DNA of 36,128 nucleotides from Candidatus Giovannonibacteria bacterium (GCA_023266875.1 JAHFOJ010000007.1:1-36128); one strand, 5' to 3'; shown: positions 1 to 6,938, counted from the stretch's first letter. Notes: generated by a model not told the origin, from the letters alone. Program-made: numbers and translations.

Positions 1-209
1 TATCCTCCGTGCTTGTATTTCTTTTCTGTTAAATCGCGATGAAGCGCTATAATATTATCCATGAGATGCAATGAGAATTCCTGCACATCTCGCTTATTTC
101 TTTTTCCGTTCAATAATTCCTTCCAAGCTAAAAGCAGATTTTCAATAGAAATAATCTCTTCAAAACTATGAGTGAATTGAATTCTTCCTTTAAGCCCCCC
201 CCCAATCAA
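1..209 (-). CDS. DGR-type reverse transcriptase, N-terminal fragment (gene continues beyond left edge)
   Basis: Minus-strand frame reads ...GGGLKGRIQFTHSFEEIISIENLLLAWKEFLNGKRNKRDVQEFSLHLMDNIIALHRDLTEKKYKHGGY with no stop up to position 1; resembles the conserved N-terminus of DGR/group II-like RTs (IENLLLAWKEF...LTEKKYKHGGY). Start uncertain: no in-frame ATG, best candidate TTG at 209. Not in the ORF list because it is truncated. Confidence 0.82.
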   Translation of the reverse strand, partial: MIGGGLKGRIQFTHSFEEIISIENLLLAWKELLNGKRNKRDVQEFSLHLMDNIIALHRDLTEKKYKHGG

Positions 210-575
210 TTTTTGCCCATCATTGGGCGATTTGTTGCGGTTTATAGATTGTGGCATGGATATTTAGATCATATCTCGAAAAAATCTAGGTATACGCTAG
301 GCGCAAAGATTGATTCGTATTTTCTTGAAGCATTAGAAAATATGTTTATCGCAAGTTATCTTCCAAAAGAACAAAAACTTCCTTGTCTTCAAAAAGCAAC
401 GACCAAACTAGACCTTCTTAAATTCTTTTTGCAGATTTCTTGGGAAATTAAAGCGATAGATACAAAAAAGTATATCGCGCTTTCCGGCGAGTTAAACGAA
501 ATTGGGAGGATGCTGGGAGGCTGGCAACGCGGGATTGTTTCAAAAGAAAACTCCGCCAAAAGAGGCGGAGAATGA
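168..575 (+). CDS. avd: Avd-like four-helix bundle protein, DGR accessory variability determinant
   Basis: 135 aa; KKSRYTLGAKIDSYFLEALENMFIASYLPKEQKLPCLQKATTKLDLLKFFLQISWEIKAIDTKKYIALSGELNEIGRMLGGWQRG is the typical bAvd/four-helix bundle pattern; adjacent to RT fragment and TR. Confidence 0.85.
   Translation: MSELNSSFKPPPNQFLPIIGRFVAVYRLWHGYLDHISKKSRYTLGAKIDSYFLEALENMFIASYLPKEQKLPCLQKATTKLDLLKFFLQISWEIKAIDTKKYIALSGELNEIGRMLGGWQRGIVSKENSAKRGGE
551..570 (-). terminator. Hairpin CTCCGCC-N6-GGCGGAG followed on the minus strand by TTTTCTTTT; candidate terminator of the TR transcript
   Basis: Perfect 7-bp stem; minus-strand reading CTCCGCCTCTTTTGGCGGAGTTTTCTTTTG. Lies inside the 3' end of avd, 11 nt past the TR. 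Confidence 0.5.
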
Positions 576-581
576 AGAGAG

Positions 582-709
582 TTTCGTGGACGGACGAGGC
601 GATCATTCGAATTGAAGTCATTCTCGAGCCAATTGAAGTTCAGGTTCCAGCGCTTGCCATTGAAGTTGAGGTAAGCAACGTTGCGCCTGCCATTCGCATC
701 CTCCCAGAT
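582..709 (-). repeat. DGR template repeat (TR)
   Basis: 128 bp aligned without gaps to 1084-1211 (offset 502). All 25 mismatches fall at TR adenines on the minus strand. TR reads WEDANGRRNVAYLNFNGKRWNLNFNWLENDFNSNDRLVRPR, rich in AAY codons. Confidence 0.95.
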
Positions 710-824
710 AAACGTACGAGATATCATCTTAATCACCGCCCCTTGAATGCTCTCAGGGCTGAATATTATTTGGGGCATCAAAGCCCGCCAATATCTCGCA
801 CCAAGTATCTTCATTTTTGAAGTT

Positions 825-844
825 CCTGCCTGCCGTCAGGCAGG
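825..844. repeat. Perfect 8-bp stem, 4-nt loop hairpin CCTGCCTG-CCGT-CAGGCAGG
   Basis: Read directly from sequence; lies within the proposed TR transcript leader. Confidence 0.75.
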
Positions 845-937
845 TCTGCATGCACCACTCTACCCTAAGCCATAGCCGAAGATATTCTCGATGCATGGAT
901 ACTGGTTTCGGCCGCGGGAAGCCTTGACCGCCCGCAG

Positions 938-966
938 ATTCGCCTACTGCCAAGATAATTATACCA
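938..966 (-). promoter_or_regulatory. Candidate promoter of TR RNA: extended -10 TTGGTATAAT followed by GGCAGTAGGCGAA
   Basis: Minus strand TTGCTTGGTATAATTATCTTGGCAGTAGGCGAA; TGnTATAAT extended -10 with TATAAT at 963-958. Confidence 0.5.
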
Positions 967-967
967 A

Positions 968-1005
968 GCAAAAAGCTCCCGGCATATCGCTATGCGCGGG
1001 AGCTT
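968..1005 (-). terminator. Rho-independent terminator of the DGR target gene
   Basis: AAGCTCCCG-GCATA-TCGC-TATGC-(G)-CGGGAGCTT hairpin (14 bp with one bulge) followed on minus strand by a T run. Confidence 0.8.
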
Positions 1006-1036
1006 AGAGTTTTCAGCTTCAAAAACAAAGTTCAAA

Positions 1037-1071
1037 GAATCCAAGGGCTGAAGCCGAGAGCCCAAGGATTC
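1037..1071 (-). other. Imperfect hairpin immediately downstream of VR
   Basis: GAATCC-aa-GGGCT-(9 nt)-AGCCC-aa-GGATTC; 11 paired bases with a 2x2 internal loop, about 12 nt past the VR 3' end. Confidence 0.6.
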
Positions 1072-1076
1072 AAGGT

Positions 1077-1631
1077 CTAAACCTTGCGCGGACGGACGAG
1101 GCGAACAACCGAAAGGAAGCCACCCCCGAGCCAATAGAAGAACAGGAGCCAGCGCTCGCCAAAGAAGTAGAGGTAAGCAACGCTGCGCCTGCCAAACGCA
1201 TCCCCCCAGACTGTTCCAGTAAAAACCAAGTAAAACGGTCTGAATTCTGCAGGGATTTCACTTTCGTGCTCCAACAACCATTCGGCATCTTCTTGGCCGT
1301 AGTTGGTGTTGAGCTCGAGGCGAGACCGGCGCACTAATTCCTCGCCGCGGATTGAACTCTCGCCACTTTTGAGAAATGGCACGAGCTCAAGATCAGAAAC
1401 CGAAGTAAGGCCGCGCGGAACATGCTCGAGAAGTTTCCAGCCGTTCTTCCGCTTATCGTATTTAAAAACTGCCGCTCCTCGGTTAATTATCGGCTGAACT
1501 GCGTGCGCGATCTCTTCCGGATCAAGAGATCCCTCTCGAACGCGCCGAAACCAGTCGTTTTGCTGGCGTGCAAATTTGCCCAGCTTTCTGTCTAATTCAT
1601 CTTGTTCGTCCGCGACAATTTGTGTTGTCAT
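1077..1631 (-). CDS. DGR target (variable) protein with C-terminal VR
   Basis: 184 aa; C-terminus WGDAFGRRSVAYLYFFGERWLLFFYWLGGGFLSVVRLVRPRKV matches the translated TR at all non-A-dependent positions; SD-like AAAGGGG upstream of ATG. Confidence 0.9.
   Translation of the reverse strand: MTTQIVADEQDELDRKLGKFARQQNDWFRRVREGSLDPEEIAHAVQPIINRGAAVFKYDKRKNGWKLLEHVPRGLTSVSDLELVPFLKSGESSIRGEELVRRSRLELNTNYGQEDAEWLLEHESEIPAEFRPFYLVFTGTVWGDAFGRRSVAYLYFFGERWLLFFYWLGGGFLSVVRLVRPRKV
1084..1211 (-). repeat. DGR variable repeat (VR) in the 3' end of the target gene
   Basis: Gapless alignment to TR 582-709; mismatches only at TR adenines; 3' end contains an A-free GC-rich 14-mer TCGCCTCGTCCGTC, analogous to a (G/C)-rich IMH segment. 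Confidence 0.95.
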
Positions 1632-1695
1632 GACGATTTCCCCTTTCTTTTTTGTCTAGTCAGCTTTCGCCTACTGCCTATATTTTAAGGACTAA

Positions 1696-1715
1696 TTTAC
1701 AATCTTGATTGTAAA
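1696..1715. promoter_or_regulatory. Palindrome TTTACAATC-TT-GATTGTAAA upstream of the DGR target gene
   Basis: 9-bp arms perfect; lies between map stop and target gene start. Confidence 0.5.
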
Positions 1716-1721
1716 CGATCT

Positions 1722-2483
1722 TTAAATTTTTGTCAACACTTCTGGCCCATCTTTAGTAACCACCATTGTATGCTCAAAATGCGCTGCTGGTTTTCCGTCG
1801 CAAGTTTTCCACGTCCAGCCGTCTTTATCCAAAAAAACCTCGGGGCTTCCCAAGGTCACCATGGGTTCAATCGCTATCACCATATTTTCTTTAAGCTCTG
1901 TTCCCGTTCCCGCCCTCCCCCAATTCGGTATTTCCGGATCTTCGTGAACTTTTTTCCCCACACCATGCCCGACTAGTTCATGAACCACGCCAAAACCTGA
2001 TGCTTCAACAAATTTTTGAATCGCATGCCCAATATCGCCGACCCGCGCGCCAGCACGCACCTGCTTTATTCCAATTTCAAGCGATTTCCTCGTAATTTCA
2101 ATCAGCCGAAATAGTTTTTCATTAACTTTTCCAATCTCGATTGTTTCAGCCATGTCCGTAAATAGCCCTTTATATTTCATTCCGATATCGAGCCCGACAA
2201 TATCGCCATCCTTAAGTTCGCGCGCGGTTGGAATACCGTGAACCACTTCATCATTTATCGAAACGCAAAGCGATGCGGGATACGACCCACTGGAACCTCC
2301 AGCGCTATAGCCCTTGAACGATGGGACTCCTTTCGCGTCTAAAATTAGAGATTCCGCCAATTTGTCGAGTTCGATGGTTTTGATGCCGGCTCGCGCCTTC
2401 GCTTTGATTTCTTTCAAAATGGCGGCCAAGATCCGGCCGCCTTCGCGTAAATTTTTAAGCTCTTCAGTTGTTTTTATGGTCAT
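1722..2483 (-). CDS. map: Type I methionine aminopeptidase
   Basis: Family pattern GGSSGSYPASLCVSINDEVVHGIP, DIVGLDIGMKYKGLFTDMAET, VHELVGHGVGKKVHEDPEIPN, FEHTMVVT; next to adk. Confidence 0.95.
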   Translation of the reverse strand: MTIKTTEELKNLREGGRILAAILKEIKAKARAGIKTIELDKLAESLILDAKGVPSFKGYSAGGSSGSYPASLCVSINDEVVHGIPTARELKDGDIVGLDIGMKYKGLFTDMAETIEIGKVNEKLFRLIEITRKSLEIGIKQVRAGARVGDIGHAIQKFVEASGFGVVHELVGHGVGKKVHEDPEIPNWGRAGTGTELKENMVIAIEPMVTLGSPEVFLDKDGWTWKTCDGKPAAHFEHTMVVTKDGPEVLTKI

Positions 2484-3072
2484 TGAAATATTTATCGAGC
2501 TTGCCTTCTAACTCCTTAAAAACTTCTTTCGGAGCTTGTTCGCCGTTTACTTCGATTAATTTGCCAGAGTCGCGATAATAGCTGACTGCAGGAAGAACAT
2601 CCCGATCAAAATAGCTCATCCGCTCCTCAATGCTGTCTTTTTTATCGTCTGATCGCGCGCGAAGCAAAAGACGCCTGACAACTTCATCTCTTGAAACGTT
2701 TAAATAAATTCCTATAGCTTTCGGCCGCCCTAAAAAATCAAGAACATTATCATTAAGTATTGCTTCCTCAAGCCGCCTTGGAGAACCGGACGAAAATAGA
2801 ATTTCCTCTCCTTTAACCTTTTCAATGAAATGGGTAAGCCAGAGATAAAAAGAAAGCCAAGAAGGAGCAAGCTCTCCCTTTTCAAGAATTGTCTTAACTC
2901 GCCGCCCCAAAACCGTATCATGAGTCGCAAGTTCACGCAAAAGCTCGCCCGTTATTATTTGAACAGCTTCTTTAAAATCCGGGCGTCCGCGCAAAAATTC
3001 AATCTGCGTATCCTTTCCGCACCCGGACCGTCCGAGGAAAACAAGAGTAGTTGATTTCGGAATCGCTGACAT
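2464..3072 (-). CDS. adk: Adenylate kinase family nucleoside monophosphate kinase
   Basis: P-loop FLGRSGCGKDTQ, GELLRELA, LLLRARSDD; operon position between secY and map. Confidence 0.88.
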   Translation of the reverse strand: MSAIPKSTTLVFLGRSGCGKDTQIEFLRGRPDFKEAVQIITGELLRELATHDTVLGRRVKTILEKGELAPSWLSFYLWLTHFIEKVKGEEILFSSGSPRRLEEAILNDNVLDFLGRPKAIGIYLNVSRDEVVRRLLLRARSDDKKDSIEERMSYFDRDVLPAVSYYRDSGKLIEVNGEQAPKEVFKELEGKLDKYFNDHKNN

Positions 3073-3174
3073 ATTAAATAATCTTACAATTTTATTAAAA
3101 CCAAAGCGAGCCCTGTCGCGGGCGTCGGACAGGGCGAACGTCTAATTTTTCAGATAAAATTAAAGTGAAGATAT

Positions 3175-4440
3175 CTACTCGTATTCCCTCATCACTAACT
3201 GTGCCTCAATTTGTTTGACCGTTTCCAAAACAACCGAGACCACAATCAAGAGACCTGTTCCGCCGATTGTTAGAGCCGTGATTCCAGTTACGGCGCGCAT
3301 GACCAAAGGCAGTACGGCAATGAGCCCAAGAAAAATCGCACCGATTAAAGTTATCCTTGTTATTATCCGAGAGAGAAAATCGGCTGTCGGACGGCCTGGA
3401 CGGATCCCCGGAACAAAAGCTCCTTGTTTTTGCAAATTAGTTGAAATTTGCTCGGGATCGAAAGTGACCGCCGTGTAAAAATACGTAAATAGGAAAACCA
3501 AAATAAAGTAAGAGGCCGCGTAAGCCCATGGGCTATTTAAAAATTGGAGCATCAGAGAAGCAACGTGCTTCACAATCGCGTTCGAAGAAGATGCGAGAAA
3601 ATTAATTATCATCTGCGGAAAAAGCAGAATGGACAGAGCGAAAATTATCGGAATTACGCCTGCCTGATTGACCCGGAGGGGCAAATGCGTGGAAACCCCG
3701 CCGTAAACGCGCATCCCGCGAATGCGTTTGGCATACGAAACAGGAATTGGACGCTCGCCCTCTGACACCACAACCACTCCCGCGATAATTAAGAGCCCGG
3801 CCGCTATAAATCCTAATATCATCGGAATCTGCGAATAATCAAAACTGAAGAGCGTCTCTTGAATTGAAGCTGGAATCCTCGCCACTATGCCCGCAAAAAT
3901 TAAAATGGAAATGCCGTTTCCTATGCCATACTCGGAAATCAGCTCTCCAAGCCACATCAAAAGAACAGATCCTGCCGTTATTACTGTTATGTTAATCAAG
4001 CGCTCCACAAATCCGAAGTGCCCAATGACATTATTTCTCTCAAGCAAAATCAGAAATGAAAATCCCTGAAGCACCGCGAGCGGCACAGTGAGAATACGGG
4101 AATATTGGTTGAATTTCTGGCGCCCCGCCTCTCCTTCCTCTTGATACATTTCTTTCAAAGCAGGTATGATCATCGTCAATAACTGCATAATGATTGAAGC
4201 AGTAATGTAAGGACCAACGCCCAGCATCATTATCGACAAATTGGAAAGACCCCCTCCTGAAAAAATATTCAATAGGCCGAAAAACTGGTTATTTTCAAAA
4301 AAAGCTTTCAGGCGCAGGGGATCAATCCCGGGGATTGGAAGCGTGGCCGCAAGGCGAAAAACCACAAAAACTCCTGCCATGAAAAGAATCTTTTTTCTTA
4401 AGCCCTTGTCTTTGAAAAGATGTTTGGCTTTCTCGAACAT
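3175..4440 (-). CDS. secY: Preprotein translocase subunit SecY
   Basis: 421 aa multi-TM, SecY motifs (GIGNGISILIFAGI, ERPIPVSYAKRI, NQAGVIPIIFA). Confidence 0.97.
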   Translation of the reverse strand: MFEKAKHLFKDKGLRKKILFMAGVFVVFRLAATLPIPGIDPLRLKAFFENNQFFGLLNIFSGGGLSNLSIMMLGVGPYITASIIMQLLTMIIPALKEMYQEEGEAGRQKFNQYSRILTVPLAVLQGFSFLILLERNNVIGHFGFVERLINITVITAGSVLLMWLGELISEYGIGNGISILIFAGIVARIPASIQETLFSFDYSQIPMILGFIAAGLLIIAGVVVVSEGERPIPVSYAKRIRGMRVYGGVSTHLPLRVNQAGVIPIIFALSILLFPQMIINFLASSSNAIVKHVASLMLQFLNSPWAYAASYFILVFLFTYFYTAVTFDPEQISTNLQKQGAFVPGIRPGRPTADFLSRIITRITLIGAIFLGLIAVLPLVMRAVTGITALTIGGTGLLIVVSVVLETVKQIEAQLVMREYE

Positions 4441-4455
4441 GTGCTAATGATAGCT

Positions 4456-4899
4456 CTAAGCGATCCTCCCTCCAACCTTTTCAAGCATTGCTCGCGCTTG
4501 GTTTGAAACGGCGCAATTCTTAATAATCATTGGCTTTGTTATGCTTCCTCCGCCTAAAACTTTGACATTTGGCACGCGGCCGGATATTTGTCTTACAAGA
4601 CCTCTGCGCACAAGAATAAAGGGCGTTATTGTCTCGCCTAACTCGAAATTGGCCTCAAGCGAACCCAAATTGATAACGGCCAATTTGCGCTTATGTAAAT
4701 TAACCTGGCGGGAAGATTTGCCGGATCCACGCCGCTTCGGAATTTTCTTCAAAATATCGCGAAGTTGGGGACGTATTCTATGCCCAGATCGCGATTTTTG
4801 ACCCTTAATTCCTTTGCCCGAATAACTCCCGCGCTTTCCTCCGCGCCCCACACGACGGGACTTTTTATGATTATGAGAGCTGAGATTATGTAATTGCAT
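4456..4899 (-). CDS. rplO: 50S ribosomal protein L15
   Basis: N-terminal LSSHNHKKSRRVGRGGKRGSYSGKGIKGQKSRSG; operon position. Confidence 0.96.
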   Translation of the reverse strand: MQLHNLSSHNHKKSRRVGRGGKRGSYSGKGIKGQKSRSGHRIRPQLRDILKKIPKRRGSGKSSRQVNLHKRKLAVINLGSLEANFELGETITPFILVRRGLVRQISGRVPNVKVLGGGSITKPMIIKNCAVSNQARAMLEKVGGRIA

Positions 4900-5389
4900 G
4901 ATTTTTGCCTATGCTTTTTAAATTTTTAAGCGCCTCGATAGCCGCCCGCGCGTTATTTATCCTATTTTTTGTATGCGACAAAATTTTTGCTGAAGCGTTT
5001 TTTATTCCAGCTAAATCGAGCACTATCCTTGCTGGTCCCCCTGCAACAAGACCGCGCCCGGATAAGGCAGGCCGCATGCGCACGTATGCCGCTCCAAACT
5101 TCCCTTCAGTTTCAAATGGAATGCTCGCGTTTTTATTAATTTCGACGCGGATAATATTTTTCTTAGCCGCACGGATCGCCTTGTCGAGCGCAAGCGCGGT
5201 ATCAGCCCCTTTGCCAATTCCAACTCCAACCTGCCCTTTTCTATCGCCAATAACCATTGTCGCGCGGAAAGAAAAACGCCTTCCGCCGGCCACTACGCGG
5301 GCAACTCGGCTAAGATCGATCAGTTTTTGGTCAAATTCTGACTTCTTAGGCGCTCCGCTTCTAAAATTTCTTCTTCTCTCTTCTGCCAT
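4886..5389 (-). CDS. rpsE: 30S ribosomal protein S5
   Basis: RVVAGGRRFSFRATMVIGDRKGQVGVGIGKG; operon position. Confidence 0.97.
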   Translation of the reverse strand: MAEERRRNFRSGAPKKSEFDQKLIDLSRVARVVAGGRRFSFRATMVIGDRKGQVGVGIGKGADTALALDKAIRAAKKNIIRVEINKNASIPFETEGKFGAAYVRMRPALSGRGLVAGGPARIVLDLAGIKNASAKILSHTKNRINNARAAIEALKNLKSIGKNHAIT

Positions 5390-5434
5390 ATTAGTTAAAT
5401 TGTTGAATAGTCTATCATAAAATTTTCCCGTAAA

Positions 5435-5788
5435 TTAGATTTTTAATCCGCCTTTTCGAAGTGCGCCCGCTAAAGCAGCAACTCTGCCGTGATAACGGTT
5501 CCCTCCGCGATCAAAAACGACCTGATCAATTTTTTTATCTTTTATCTGTTTGGCCGCAAGCCGCCCCAGTTCCCGCGCGCGATCGGTTTTTGTCCCTTTT
5601 TTTATTTTTGTATCCGACATGCCGAAAATGGTCTTGCCCGCGTTATCATCGATCAATTGCAAGTATATATGTTTTGAAGACCGAGACACAGAGAGGCGCG
5701 GACGGGACAAAGTGCCTGAAATTTTTGCCCTGATTCTGGTATGTCTTCTTAAACGTTTTTCTTTTCTATTAGTTAACTTCATGGTCAA
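5435..5788 (-). CDS. rplR: 50S ribosomal protein L18
   Basis: RHTRIRAKISGTLSRPRLSVSRSSKHIYLQLIDD; FDRGGNRYHGRVAALA. Confidence 0.96.
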   Translation of the reverse strand: MTMKLTNRKEKRLRRHTRIRAKISGTLSRPRLSVSRSSKHIYLQLIDDNAGKTIFGMSDTKIKKGTKTDRARELGRLAAKQIKDKKIDQVVFDRGGNRYHGRVAALAGALRKGGLKI

Positions 5789-5799
5789 AACTATTTTAA

Positions 5800-6345
5800 T
5801 TATGCTCCGGTGCCCACAGCCTTCTTGCCTGCCTTGCGGCGAACAAACTCGCCTTCGTAGCGAATGCCCTTGCCTTTATACGGCTCCGGCGGTTTGAGTG
5901 CGCGAATTTGCGCGGCGGCCTGCCCGACTTTTTCCTTATCAACCCCGGAAACGGTTATTATATTTTTTTCAATCAGCAATGCAACTCCATCTGGAGCTTG
6001 AAATTTTACCGGATGGGAAAAGCCCAATGACAAGTTAAGCCCCCGTCCTTCGGCGGCGGCTCTAAATCCTATGCCCTGTATTTCAAGCCGCTTTGAAAAA
6101 CCGGAGGTAACCCCGCTGATCATATTCTTAATATGAGACGCATAAGTTCCCCAGAGTGCGCGGGCGAGCTTTGTCGGCTTTTTCACACTCAAAACTAATA
6201 AATTGTCTTTTTTCTCAATCCCAATTTCATCGCGAAAAACACGTAAAGATTCGCCCTTCGGTCCTTTAACTTTTACGATGCCCCCGGAGATTTCAACTAT
6301 AACGCCTTCCGGTATTAATATTGGTTTTCTGCCTATTCTTGACAT
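5800..6345 (-). CDS. rplF: 50S ribosomal protein L6
   Basis: MSRIGRKPI..., GVDKEKVGQAAAQIRALKPPEPYKGKGIRY. Confidence 0.97.
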   Translation of the reverse strand: MSRIGRKPILIPEGVIVEISGGIVKVKGPKGESLRVFRDEIGIEKKDNLLVLSVKKPTKLARALWGTYASHIKNMISGVTSGFSKRLEIQGIGFRAAAEGRGLNLSLGFSHPVKFQAPDGVALLIEKNIITVSGVDKEKVGQAAAQIRALKPPEPYKGKGIRYEGEFVRRKAGKKAVGTGA

Positions 6346-6352
6346 AAAATTT

Positions 6353-6742
6353 TTACCAAATTTCGCAAATAACTTCTCCTCCTAAATGTTCGGCTCGTGC
6401 CTCTTTATCTGTTTTGAGCCCCCTAGAAGTCGAGATGACAGCGATCCCGGAGCCCTGCTTCACTTTCCGAATTTCTCTCGCGGGCATGTACACACGCCGC
6501 GAGGGCTTCGAAATTCGCTTAGTACCAGACAGACTTGGGCGGCCAGAGGAGTCATAAGATAATTCAATCTCAATCATTTTTCTGTTTTTCTTCCCTCTTC
6601 GTTCAAACTTGGATATATATCCGGATTCTTTCAAAATTCTTGCGAGCTCATGTTTTATTTTTGAATGCGGAACAAGCGCAGTTTCTTTCTTAACCGCCGA
6701 AGCGTTCTTTATTCTAATTAACATATCTGAAATTGGATCCAT
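6353..6742 (-). CDS. rpsH: 30S ribosomal protein S8 (start taken as internal Met of the listed ORF)
   Basis: MDPISDMLIRIKNASAVKKE... ISTSRGLKTDKEARAEHLGGEVICEIW; ORF extension to 6826 overlaps rpsN and is unlikely coding. Confidence 0.94.
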   Translation of the reverse strand: MDPISDMLIRIKNASAVKKETALVPHSKIKHELARILKESGYISKFERRGKKNRKMIEIELSYDSSGRPSLSGTKRISKPSRRVYMPAREIRKVKQGSGIAVISTSRGLKTDKEARAEHLGGEVICEIW

Positions 6743-6749
6743 TATATTT

Positions 6750-6935
6750 TTACCAGCTAGCTTTTCTGATTCCGGGGATAAAGCCTTCATTCGCAAGTTC
6801 CCTAAAACAAATCCTGCATAATTCAAAATCCCTCATATATCCTCGCTTCCTGCCACAACGGAAGCATCGTCTTACGATGCGAGACGAGAATTTTGGTTTT
6901 CTTTGAGACCTGGCGTAGGTTGAAGTTTTAGACAT
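6750..6935 (-). CDS. rpsN: 30S ribosomal protein S14 (zinc-binding type)
   Basis: RCFRCGRKRGYMRDFELCRICFRELANEGFIPGIRKASW. Confidence 0.96.
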   Translation of the reverse strand: MSKTSTYARSQRKPKFSSRIVRRCFRCGRKRGYMRDFELCRICFRELANEGFIPGIRKASW

Positions 6936-6938
6936 AAT

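Noticed and set aside
389-814. 141-aa minus-strand ORF spanning the TR
   Set aside because: The matching segment is the TR translated; the rest is antisense to avd and lacks the target N-terminal domain. Better explained as non-coding template RNA than as a gene.
572-1288. Short ORFs 572-820, 753-971, 865-1134 and 1070-1288
   Set aside because: They overlap TR, VR, terminator or hairpins in conflicting frames with no recognisable family or good RBS; likely by-products of open frames.
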